Translations under genes and position numbers: made by a program | Source of the DNA: an uncultured Azospirillum sp. | GTDB taxonomy: Bacteria; Pseudomonadota; Alphaproteobacteria; RF32; CAG-239 | Assembly: GCA_947383875.1 (NCBI GenBank) | Contig: CANDEX010000060.1 | Location: 1 to 9,346, forward strand | Direction: 5' to 3' | DNA length: 9,346 nucleotides | Shown here: positions 1 through 6,104 of the stretch, in pieces | How positions within the stretch are numbered: the first letter of the stretch is position 1 | How the letters are laid out: each line of letters opens with the position of its first letter | Notes under the pieces: model-generated | Database searches by the model: none | What the model was told of the DNA's origin: nothing | The model's input: the letters and a program-made list of their open reading frames with translations, nothing else

Positions 1-1
1 T

Positions 2-283
2 TTGAGTAATGGTACTTGTGTTGCCGCTTGTAATGTCGCGAACTGTACGACCTGTATTTCCGGCAACAGTGCACAATGTTCAATCTGTAAGTCCGGATAC
101 ATATTAAATGATGGCTTGTGTGTCAGTGCTTTATTACCGATAGATGAATGTCCTGCTAATACCATGCCGCGAACCTGTAATGGTCAGGAGTATTGCTGTC
201 CTGCTGGCGTAAGTTGCTTGAGTAGTAGTGGTGGAGTACAATGTTTTATGAAAATGCCGAATCGAGATGATGGTTTGCTTTAA
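2..283 (+). CDS. Cysteine-rich secreted protein, C-terminal part (5' truncated)
   Basis: The open frame runs from the window edge to TAA at 281-283, giving 93 visible residues with 13 cysteines. The TTG at position 2 is not a credible start: no ribosome binding site is visible and the paralogues downstream begin with a signal peptide, so the 5' part probably lies outside the window. Residues 10-40 form a module with the order Cys, Asn-Cys-x-x-Cys, Gly, Cys-x-x-Cys, Gly-Tyr and a closing Cys, the same as two modules in the next gene. A second cysteine group follows (residues 50-79, including a Cys-Cys pair), then a short polar tail. The stop codon overlaps the ribosome binding site of the next gene, 11 bases away, so the two are probably cotranscribed. 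A secreted or surface disulfide-rich protein is likely by analogy with the neighbour; its function is unknown. Confidence 0.75.
   Translation: MSNGTCVAACNVANCTTCISGNSAQCSICKSGYILNDGLCVSALLPIDECPANTMPRTCNGQEYCCPAGVSCLSSSGGVQCFMKMPNRDDGLL
29..121 (+). repeat. CxxC/GY cysteine module, copy 1
   Basis: This codes for residues 10-40 of the truncated first gene. The pattern is Cys, then N-C-x-x-C, a Gly, C-x-x-C, G-Y and a closing Cys. It matches two modules in the next gene at protein level and resembles furin-like or variant-surface-protein-type cysteine repeats. That resemblance is by pattern only. Confidence 0.65.
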
Positions 284-347
284 GGAGAAAGACAATGAAG
301 AAATTAAGTTTATTGTTAATGCTAGGCACGGCTCTTACTCCTTGGTC
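280..347 (+). repeat. Shared 5' cassette (stop, RBS, signal-peptide coding), copy 1
   Basis: This 68-bp stretch matches 1059-1126 at 66 of 68 positions by eye; the differences are at 294/1073 and 300/1079. It starts at the stop codon of the preceding gene, includes the AAGGAG site (282-287) and spacer, and covers the first 17 to 18 codons of the next gene. Similarity falls off sharply afterwards. It is a direct repeat. Confidence 0.9.
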
Positions 348-1062
348 AGTAAATGCAGCAGACTGTATCGCGACACCGGATTGTGCTGAGTTGGGTTTTA
401 CCGCGGATGCTTCCAAGTGTGAGGGAGCTGCTCTCAAATGTCCTTGGGATACCAGCAAAGCTGCTTGTAAGGAGACAGGTGAATGTGGTGTTGAGAACTG
501 CGCAACCTGTGTTGCAGGACGGTCTGATAGCTGTGCAGTTTGTAAAGACGGGTATTCTCTTATTAAATTTGTAGAAGGTCAATATAACTGTTTCCTGGCA
601 ATAAATACATGTAAGGTTATCAATTGCTCAGCTTGTGTTTCCGGAGATACGACAGTTTGTAAAACTTGTGAGGATGGATATACATTGACCACATCGGGAG
701 GTTGCGAAAAATCTTCTACGGAAGATGATACTCTCACGCGTTGTAAGTTGAATTACACAGTTTATAAACGGATTGCCGAAGATTTGAAAACAGCAATATT
801 ACGAAGCACCTGTAAGATGTATACAAGCTGGAGTCTTATTGCTCCGATTAAGCTGGGGGAAACCTGTACTCAGTTTAATACGCGTATTAAACAAGAAATA
901 GAAGCACATAATGCCAGTTGTGGAGCCGAGTATAAAGTAGAGGTGACAGCGACAGCTCGTTGTGACACCTGTTGTGATCTTAATAGTTATGGTGTGGATG
1001 GTTCATTTTATCTATGTGAAGATAATGGGGATGATGATCCCAGAACCTCGTTAGCCAATTAA
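295..1062 (+). CDS. Secreted cysteine-rich protein with two CxxC/GY modules
   Basis: This 255-residue protein has a clear Sec signal peptide: Lys-Lys at residues 2-3, a hydrophobic run, and probable cleavage after Val-Asn-Ala at 19-21. The mature part has 25 cysteines. Residues 24-58 form an N-terminal five-cysteine module (C24, C30, C42, C49, C58) shared with the next gene. Two CxxC/GY modules follow at 64-99 and 106-137. The C-terminal half (150-250) is less repetitive, with spaced cysteines and a Cys-Cys pair near 234, then an acidic tail. The ATG at 295 lies 7 bases after AAGGAG (282-287), which overlaps the upstream stop codon. I do not recognise a named family. The modules recall eukaryotic variant surface or furin-like repeats, but the gene setting is plainly bacterial. 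A disulfide-bonded exported protein is the safest reading; an adhesive or interaction role is a guess. Confidence 0.85.
   Translation: MKKLSLLLMLGTALTPWSVNAADCIATPDCAELGFTADASKCEGAALKCPWDTSKAACKETGECGVENCATCVAGRSDSCAVCKDGYSLIKFVEGQYNCFLAINTCKVINCSACVSGDTTVCKTCEDGYTLTTSGGCEKSSTEDDTLTRCKLNYTVYKRIAEDLKTAILRSTCKMYTSWSLIAPIKLGETCTQFNTRIKQEIEAHNASCGAEYKVEVTATARCDTCCDLNSYGVDGSFYLCEDNGDDDPRTSLAN
484..591 (+). repeat. CxxC/GY cysteine module, copy 2
   Basis: This codes for residues 64-99 of the second cysteine-rich protein. It has the same order as copy 1: N-C-x-x-C, Gly, C-x-x-C, then D-G-Y and a closing Cys after a longer loop. Confidence 0.65.
610..705 (+). repeat. CxxC/GY cysteine module, copy 3
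   Basis: This codes for residues 106-137 of the second cysteine-rich protein, with N-C-x-x-C, S-G, C-x-x-C, D-G-Y and a closing Cys. It is adjacent to copy 2 and similar in protein but clearly diverged in DNA, so the duplication is not recent. Confidence 0.65.
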
Positions 1063-1126
1063 GGAGAAAGACGATGAATAAATTAAGTTTATTGTTAATG
1101 CTAGGCACGGCTCTTACTCCTTGGTC
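1059..1126 (+). repeat. Shared 5' cassette (stop, RBS, signal-peptide coding), copy 2
   Basis: This is the second copy of the 68-bp direct repeat at 280-347. It begins at the stop codon of the second gene (TAA 1060-1062), contains AAGGAG at 1061-1066 and the ATG at 1074, and ends within the signal-peptide coding region. Even third codon positions are conserved, unlike the sequence that follows. Confidence 0.9.
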
Positions 1127-2726
1127 GACTAATGCGACAGATTGCGTGGTTGCACCTGATTGTGCTTCTTTAGGATACACAATGTCAGCTTCGGATTGTA
1201 AGGACAAAATTGCCGTCAAATGCCCGAGTGACAGCAGTAAGGTCTTTTGTAAGGCTGAAGCTGTCGTATCGTTAGGGCTTCCTATTCTCTATGGAGACGG
1301 GACAGTTAGTAAGGAAATTCTTTCCGGTAAAACCCCAATCGGTGTTGTCTTTGATGAAACCAACAAATTTGCTGTAGCACTGACTGATGTTAAACAAGAC
1401 GGTTCGGCAGGAACAGAGACGATGTATTGGTCAAGTGGTGCTTGCGATACACCGGGATTGCAGAATTGTGGCACTTCAGAGATTTCGAATGGGAATGATT
1501 TAATATCTATTTCTTGCGGTGCTGATGGTAGAGCAAATACGGATGCCATATTAGCCAGCACTTGTAACGGAACGACTTATGCAGCAACCGCCGTAAACAG
1601 CTATCAGCCGGGCGGCTGTACCAAAGATTTTTGTAAGAAAACCAAATGGTTTTTACCCAGCCTGAGTGATTTACAGAATATATATAGAGTTAAAGATCAG
1701 TTGGATAAAACGCTGGGATCGTTAGGTACTGTGAGTGCTACAAATATAGGAAACAAATACTACAAATCCTCTACCGAAATGTCTGCCTCTATTGTATGGG
1801 TATTTGATATGGGATATGCTTACAGGAGGAGAGACTTTGGTAAGCAAACTCCGCATAATGTCCGCCCTGTTATTTACTATGGGGAATCGAAAGGGATGAC
1901 GTGTGAACAAAAACTTTCAGACTTGAGCAGCAATGCAAGTTTCAGGAAAGTTACAACCGCAGCAGAGCTCAAAGCAGCAAACGCGGCGGGTAATACGGTG
2001 TTAATGATGAATGATATAAATCTTGGTTCAGAAAATCTGACAATTAATGCCAAATATGTTTCTTGGCCTGGAGAGTATGAGGAGTGCAGCAGCTATGCAC
2101 GTCCGACATTGACAACTACGGGTAATGTGACTTTCTTGGCAAGCACAGATCATAGTTTAGGGGTTAATCTCAAGGCCAATACCTTGACAGTTCCCAAAGG
2201 AGTAATTGAACTATATGGTGTCAATGTTAATAAATTCCAAGACGATAATGGTCAAAATGTTTGGTTTTTTGGCGATACGACTATTGGGACCTGGGCTGCA
2301 AATGTTCAGGGCGGTGCTCAGTTGTTTTCGACAGATGGCACGTATATAGGCGTTATTAAAGGTTCTCCCGGTTTTATTAATAGAGATAAAAATCGCATTA
2401 TTACCGTGGCAATAAATGGTTTCCAAAATATGACCGGAGCGACAACGGTTTATGGCGGCGGTTGGACATCCCTTGATAGTGCGAATATTACAGTACCAGC
2501 AAGTTTGTTTAATATGATTAACGGACCAGTAGAGTTGGAATATAACGCAAAAGTGACGGTTAGCGGTACGATTAATAGCTGTAATGCTGTCGTCAGCTTC
2601 TATTCACTGGACGATACAGATAATAAGAGCTGTTTCAATGATATCTGTCCGATGCAGAAACAGAACTGCAGCCAATTCACCCACTCGGAATTGACTTGCA
2701 GCAATGGTAAATATTCTTGTCAATAG
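1074..2726 (+). CDS. Secreted multidomain protein: Cys module, DUF1566/Lcl-like domain, probable beta-helix
   Basis: The protein has 550 residues. Residues 1-21 are a signal peptide nearly identical to that of the preceding gene, with probable cleavage after Thr-Asn-Ala. A five-cysteine module (C24, C30, C42, C50, C59) follows. Residues about 85-268 look like a DUF1566/Lcl C-terminal-type domain: IGVVF near 89, VALTD near 101, WFLPS at 192-196, a Y-K-S-S-T-E motif at 230-235 and V-R-P-V at 263-266. These domains occur in exported bacterial proteins and are not known to be enzymes. Residues about 290-510 contain many short beta-prone, Asn/Thr/Gly-rich segments and open with a TTAAELKAA...GNTVLMMNDI pattern typical of right-handed beta-helix proteins; this part is inference. 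Five cysteines lie in the last 31 residues. It is translated from AAGGAG at 1061-1066, 11 bp after the previous gene, and is the last gene before a terminator. Confidence 0.85.
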   Translation: MNKLSLLLMLGTALTPWSTNATDCVVAPDCASLGYTMSASDCKDKIAVKCPSDSSKVFCKAEAVVSLGLPILYGDGTVSKEILSGKTPIGVVFDETNKFAVALTDVKQDGSAGTETMYWSSGACDTPGLQNCGTSEISNGNDLISISCGADGRANTDAILASTCNGTTYAATAVNSYQPGGCTKDFCKKTKWFLPSLSDLQNIYRVKDQLDKTLGSLGTVSATNIGNKYYKSSTEMSASIVWVFDMGYAYRRRDFGKQTPHNVRPVIYYGESKGMTCEQKLSDLSSNASFRKVTTAAELKAANAAGNTVLMMNDINLGSENLTINAKYVSWPGEYEECSSYARPTLTTTGNVTFLASTDHSLGVNLKANTLTVPKGVIELYGVNVNKFQDDNGQNVWFFGDTTIGTWAANVQGGAQLFSTDGTYIGVIKGSPGFINRDKNRIITVAINGFQNMTGATTVYGGGWTSLDSANITVPASLFNMINGPVELEYNAKVTVSGTINSCNAVVSFYSLDDTDNKSCFNDICPMQKQNCSQFTHSELTCSNGKYSCQ

Positions 2727-2747
2727 ACAAAGGAGGAAAAATAAAAC

Positions 2748-2776
2748 ACCGGAGACAGATGTCTCCGGTTTCTTTT
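2748..2776 (+). terminator. Intrinsic terminator of the cysteine-rich gene cluster
   Basis: A perfect 9-bp stem (2748-2756 with 2761-2769, ACCGGAGAC/GTCTCCGGT) encloses a 4-base loop and runs into TTTCTTTT. It lies 22 bases after the stop of the third gene and separates that unit from the Bat operon. Confidence 0.9.
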
Positions 2777-2833
2777 ATGAGAACAAAGGAAGAGCTTTCA
2801 TGCCTCATTCTGCTAATCAGAAACAGCGCAGGG

Positions 2834-2862
2834 TTGATTTTTGAATTTAAAACGCCTAAATT
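2834..2862 (+). promoter_or_regulatory. Probable sigma-70-type promoter of the Bat operon
   Basis: TTGATT (2834-2839) and TAAATT (2857-2862) are separated by 17 bases. Each matches the consensus at four of six positions. Transcription would start near 2869, leaving a leader of about 20 bases that carries GAGGAG (2877-2882) before the ATG at 2889. The site lies just downstream of a strong terminator, where a new promoter is needed. The call rests on this placement more than on motif strength. Confidence 0.45.
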
Positions 2863-2888
2863 AAAGACAGCTTAATGAGGAGAAACGG

Positions 2889-3341
2889 ATGGAACAGAAT
2901 TTACCTGAATTGCGCGATATTCATCTGCCGGACGGCGTGTCGCTGTTTCCCCCGGCCTATGGCTGGTGGGTTATTTTGGGTAGTGTCCTGTTATTGCTGG
3001 CTCTGATCGAATTGTTTTTAATTCTTCGCCGTAAAAGCAAAAAACGTTACGCCCTCTATCTCCTGCAGCATATTCCCCAAGATAATATTGCCGCGGCCGC
3101 TTTGCAAATATCCGAAATTTTGCGCCGTATCTGTGTCTTTAAATACAAAGACGCCGCGGTGCTGTATGGATCAGCATGGCTTGATTTTCTTAATAAGCAT
3201 AGTAAAAACAAATTAGGGGAACAGGCTGCAAAGCTGTTACTTGATGCTCCTTATATGAATCCGGAATCTGTATCTTATACCCGGCAGGATTTAGAAAGAT
3301 TGCGGCAGTTCAGCACGCGCTGGATAGGAGAAAACTTATGA
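2889..3341 (+). CDS. DUF4381 family membrane protein of the Bat operon
   Basis: The protein has 150 residues. The N-terminus carries the family signature: L-R-D-I-H-L-P at residues 8-14, then P-P-A-Y-G-W-W at 21-27, leading into one transmembrane helix (about 26-46) and a basic stop-transfer stretch (R-R-K-S-K-K-R). The remainder (about 52-150) is a helical, probably cytoplasmic domain. DUF4381 proteins sit in MoxR/DUF58/VWA (Bat) operons and are thought to belong to the same inner-membrane assembly; the biochemical role is unknown. Start: ATG at 2889, preceded by GAGGAG at 2877-2882. The end overlaps the next gene by 4 bp (ATGA), implying coupled translation. MoxR and DUF58 genes usually lie upstream but are absent here; a terminator and the cysteine-rich genes occupy that place. 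Confidence 0.9.
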   Translation: MEQNLPELRDIHLPDGVSLFPPAYGWWVILGSVLLLLALIELFLILRRKSKKRYALYLLQHIPQDNIAAAALQISEILRRICVFKYKDAAVLYGSAWLDFLNKHSKNKLGEQAAKLLLDAPYMNPESVSYTRQDLERLRQFSTRWIGENL

Positions 3342-4348
3342 CCCATTTTGCATTTCCATTGGCTTTTGGCGGGTTGCTGCTCCCGTTTCTGATTTGGTAC
3401 TTTTTGCCGGCGGCCAAAGGTTTACACGGTGATGCGTTGCGGGTGCCGTTCCTGAAAGATTTAGCGCGGATTAATTTGAAATCGGGCAGTATTTGGGGCG
3501 GAATGAGTGCAGATAATGTCAAATTAACATCGCCTCAATGGTTGTTGGTTTATCTGATTTACGCTTTATTGATAACGGCATTGGCGCGTCCGCAATGGGC
3601 CGGAGAACCGATAAGGGTCCATAACTTTAGCCGTGATATTCTTTTGGTGATGGATATCTCAACCTCCATGGAAGAGCTTGATTTTGTGCTTAACAATCGC
3701 CCGGTGAGCCGCTTAAACGCTGTCAAAAAAGTGGCCGGAGATTTTATTGATAAGCGTGGAGAAGACAGAATAGGCTTGGTATTGTTCGGAACCAGAGCTT
3801 ATTTACAGGCTCCGATAACTTTTGATAAAGCCGCCGTTAAACAGATTTTGTATGCCATGCAGGCCGGAATGGCCGGTAATTCTACCGCTATAGGCGACGC
3901 TCTGGGATTGGCCTTAAAAAGCCTGAAAGATGAAGCCAAACCTGATGAGAAAATCATCATTTTATTGACAGATGGCGAAAATAACGATGGTAGTGTGACC
4001 ATTCCGCAAGCTGTAAAATTGGCTAAAGAAGCCGGTGTAAAAGTTTATACCATTGGCGTGGGGAGCGATGGTCGCGATTTTGCCTCTTTCTTTGGTTTGC
4101 GTATGGGGGGCGGTGTTGACGACAGCAGTCTGAAACAAATAGCCGCAGAAACTGACGGCACTTATTTCCGTGCTAAAAATACGGCATCATTGCAAAAAGT
4201 TTATGAGGCAATTGACCAATTAGAACCAACGGAAAACGAAGACAGTTTTGTGCAGGAAATCAGAGAATTATACTATATACCTTTATTAGCAGCCTTAGGA
4301 TTGGCAGCATTGTTTGTTCTGTTAAACCGGAGAACGAGAAATGTCTGA
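3338..4348 (+). CDS. batA: BatA-like VWA domain protein
   Basis: The protein has 336 residues, typical for BatA. Hydrophobic segments near residues 5-22 and 65-82 anchor the N-terminus, and one at about 312-328 anchors the C-terminus, which then ends in basic residues. Between them is a von Willebrand factor A domain (about 98-290) with an intact metal-ion-dependent adhesion site: D106-x-S108-x-S110, T183 in a N-S-T-A-I-G-D-A-L motif, and D212 in L-L-T-D-G-E. It should bind a divalent metal and mediate protein contacts, probably on the periplasmic side of the inner membrane. BatA belongs to the Bat system first linked to aerotolerance in Bacteroides; MoxR ATPases usually act on such VWA partners. 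AGGAGA at 3326-3331 supports the ATG at 3338, which overlaps the DUF4381 gene by 4 bp. Its end overlaps the next gene by 8 bp. Confidence 0.93.
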   Translation: MTHFAFPLAFGGLLLPFLIWYFLPAAKGLHGDALRVPFLKDLARINLKSGSIWGGMSADNVKLTSPQWLLVYLIYALLITALARPQWAGEPIRVHNFSRDILLVMDISTSMEELDFVLNNRPVSRLNAVKKVAGDFIDKRGEDRIGLVLFGTRAYLQAPITFDKAAVKQILYAMQAGMAGNSTAIGDALGLALKSLKDEAKPDEKIIILLTDGENNDGSVTIPQAVKLAKEAGVKVYTIGVGSDGRDFASFFGLRMGGGVDDSSLKQIAAETDGTYFRAKNTASLQKVYEAIDQLEPTENEDSFVQEIRELYYIPLLAALGLAALFVLLNRRTRNV

Positions 4349-6104
4349 TTTTATAAATAATTTTCATTTTATTCGTCCGCTGGTGTTACTCTTGCTGACG
4401 CTGCCTTTGTGGTTTTTGTGGCGATATGCGCGCAGTCGGGGACGTGATTCTTCCTGGGCGCAGGTCTGTGATAAAAATTTGCTTGATTTTTTATTGGTTA
4501 AAGGTAGTTCCGTGCAACGAAAATTAATAGTCTGGCTGGGCATCGCCGGATATACGGCCGGAGTGTTGGCTGCCGCCGGCCCTGCTTGGCATAAAAAGGA
4601 AATCCCCAATCTGGCCCCGGAAAATCCTGTGATGATACTATTAAATCTCTCAACCGATATGGCCGAACAGGATTTAACACCCAATCGTCTGATACGGGCT
4701 AAATTTGAAATCTCAGACTTATTGAAAATGATACCCGCGGCTCAAAGCGGAATGATTGTCTATAGTGATGAGCCTTTTCTTATCAGTCCCTTGACAGATG
4801 ATGCACGGTTGCTGGATAATTTGTTGCCACGCCTTAATTTTGATCTTATGCCCGGAAATGGTGATCGCCTTGATCGCGCACTGGATTTGGCAGTTGAAAA
4901 ATTTAAGAGTGCCGGATTTCCTCAAGGCAATATTGTTGTCTTTTCTTCTGATATCGGAGAGCGTTTGGATTTAGCTCTGGAGGCTGCGAAGAAAGCTAAT
5001 GCCGCCGGATATCCGGTCAATGTGGCGGCAGTGACAAAAGGAGATTCGGAACGCTTGCGCCTCTTGGCAAAGGATGGCGGAGGTCTGTATATTCCTACAG
5101 TTTCCGCAGACAGGGATATGCTCAAATTAGCCGAACGAATTAATCAAAATGATGAGCAACAACTGAAAGAAACCGAAAACCTGCGTTCGGTTTGGGCGGA
5201 TTATGGTTATTATTTGACATTTATTCCGGCTTTATTCTGCTTGTATTTTTTCCGCCGTGGAATACTGGTTCTTCTATTTATGCTTTGCGGTGTGCATACG
5301 GCTCAGGCCGGTTTCTTTCTTAATAATAATCAGGAAGGATTAAAAGCGTTTAATAATCAGGATTACGCCGCCGCTGCCGCTAAATTCGAACGTCCGGATT
5401 GGCAGGCTTCAAGTTTTTATCGGCTTGGAGATTATCAAAAAGCATACGAGACCTTTGCTAAAGGCGAAGGAACAGAAGCTCTGTATAATCAAGGAAATGC
5501 GCTGGCTAAAAGCGGAAAATTGGATGAAGCGATAAAAAAATATGAGGAGGTTCTGGAACAAAATCCGCAGCATGAGGATGCCAAGTTCAATCTTGAATAT
5601 CTGAAACAGCAAAAACAACAGCAGCAACAAAGCTCGACCCAGAATAATCAAGATAAACAAGATGATAAGGATAATCGGCAGCAGTCTCAGCAAAATCAGC
5701 AGTCCGGTCAACAAAATCAGGAACAAAACCAATCCGGAGAGTCATCTGAACAGTCTGAGCAGCAGCCGGATAAAAATGAACGGCAGAATGCGGATGCGCA
5801 GCAGAATAAGAGTGACGAACAGAATAATTCTCAAAACCAACGGGAACAAGATGAAAATGATACTTCCGATCAAGGAAAATCACAAGCTGAACAGCAGCGT
5901 CAGCAACAAGTTCCCGAAGCAGAGAAAAAGCCGCAAGAGTCTGCGCCTTCCGGGTTGCAAAAAGGCAGTAACGATACTAAATATGATGAGGAAGTGCAGG
6001 CGCGCGAACAGCAATATCGTGAAATCCCTGAAGATCCCGGCGGGTTGTTGCGTGCTTTTATTTATCAGGAATATATGAAAAACCGTTATAATCGAGGCCG
6101 ATAA
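4341..6104 (+). CDS. batB: BatB/BatC fusion: VWA domain, TPR and Gln-rich tail
   Basis: The protein has 587 residues. Two N-terminal transmembrane segments (about 11-28 and 63-81) precede a VWA domain (about 95-270). Its metal site looks degenerate: N102-x-S104-x-D106 replaces D-x-S-x-S, and the usual Thr region reads P-G-N-G-D-R; D204 remains. A transmembrane segment at about 289-304 is followed at once by a signal-peptide-like stretch (305-323, ending A-Q-A). TPR-like helices follow (331-372 and 378-411, with Y-N-Q-G-N-A-L-A). Residues 422-536 are Gln/Asn/Glu-rich and probably disordered. The end (555-580) keeps the conserved I-P-E-D-P-G-G-L-L-R motif of these fusions. BatB and BatC are separate proteins in Bacteroides and fused in many proteobacteria. 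GGAG at 4329-4332 supports the ATG. The gene overlaps batA by 8 bp and batD by 1 bp. It is likely a periplasm-facing scaffold partner of BatA. Confidence 0.92.
   Translation: MSDFINNFHFIRPLVLLLLTLPLWFLWRYARSRGRDSSWAQVCDKNLLDFLLVKGSSVQRKLIVWLGIAGYTAGVLAAAGPAWHKKEIPNLAPENPVMILLNLSTDMAEQDLTPNRLIRAKFEISDLLKMIPAAQSGMIVYSDEPFLISPLTDDARLLDNLLPRLNFDLMPGNGDRLDRALDLAVEKFKSAGFPQGNIVVFSSDIGERLDLALEAAKKANAAGYPVNVAAVTKGDSERLRLLAKDGGGLYIPTVSADRDMLKLAERINQNDEQQLKETENLRSVWADYGYYLTFIPALFCLYFFRRGILVLLFMLCGVHTAQAGFFLNNNQEGLKAFNNQDYAAAAAKFERPDWQASSFYRLGDYQKAYETFAKGEGTEALYNQGNALAKSGKLDEAIKKYEEVLEQNPQHEDAKFNLEYLKQQKQQQQQSSTQNNQDKQDDKDNRQQSQQNQQSGQQNQEQNQSGESSEQSEQQPDKNERQNADAQQNKSDEQNNSQNQREQDENDTSDQGKSQAEQQRQQQVPEAEKKPQESAPSGLQKGSNDTKYDEEVQAREQQYREIPEDPGGLLRAFIYQEYMKNRYNRGR
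5604..5948 (+). repeat. Low-complexity CAG/CAA-rich coding tract
   Basis: This encodes residues 422-536 of the BatB/BatC fusion, made almost only of Gln, Asn, Glu, Asp, Ser and Lys. There is no regular unit, but CAG, CAA and AAT codons dominate. Such linkers are common in BatC-type proteins. The tract creates long spurious open frames in other frames, including a Leu/Ile-rich one on the minus strand. Confidence 0.85.

Noticed and set aside
2..4. TTG as the true start of the first gene
   Set aside because: It lies at the window edge with no visible RBS, and its paralogues begin with a signal peptide and N-terminal module that are absent here.
295..1062. Eukaryotic contamination, because the CxxC modules resemble parasite surface proteins
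   Set aside because: Shine-Dalgarno sites at normal spacing, tandem operon layout, a bacterial signal peptide and adjacent bacterial genes on the same contig all show a bacterial origin.
2800..2844. A 14-codon frame (MPHSANQKQRRVDF) after AAGGAAG, as a leader peptide
   Set aside because: The RBS is good, but it lies upstream of the proposed promoter, and there is no attenuator hairpin or regulatory codon run to support a leader peptide.
2759..2875. A 38-codon open frame (ATG 2759) between the terminator and the Bat operon
   Set aside because: It starts inside the terminator loop, lacks an RBS at the right distance and overlaps the probable promoter. The peptide shows no recognisable feature.
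5409..5732. Minus-strand frame rich in Leu and Ile that looks like a membrane protein
   Set aside because: It is the complement of the CAG/CAA-rich Gln tract of batB. The hydrophobicity is a by-product of that composition.
5662..6078. Second plus-strand frame of 138 codons inside batB
   Set aside because: It is a frame-shifted reading of the low-complexity tract, with Ile/Lys/Arg/Asn-rich protein and no RBS.
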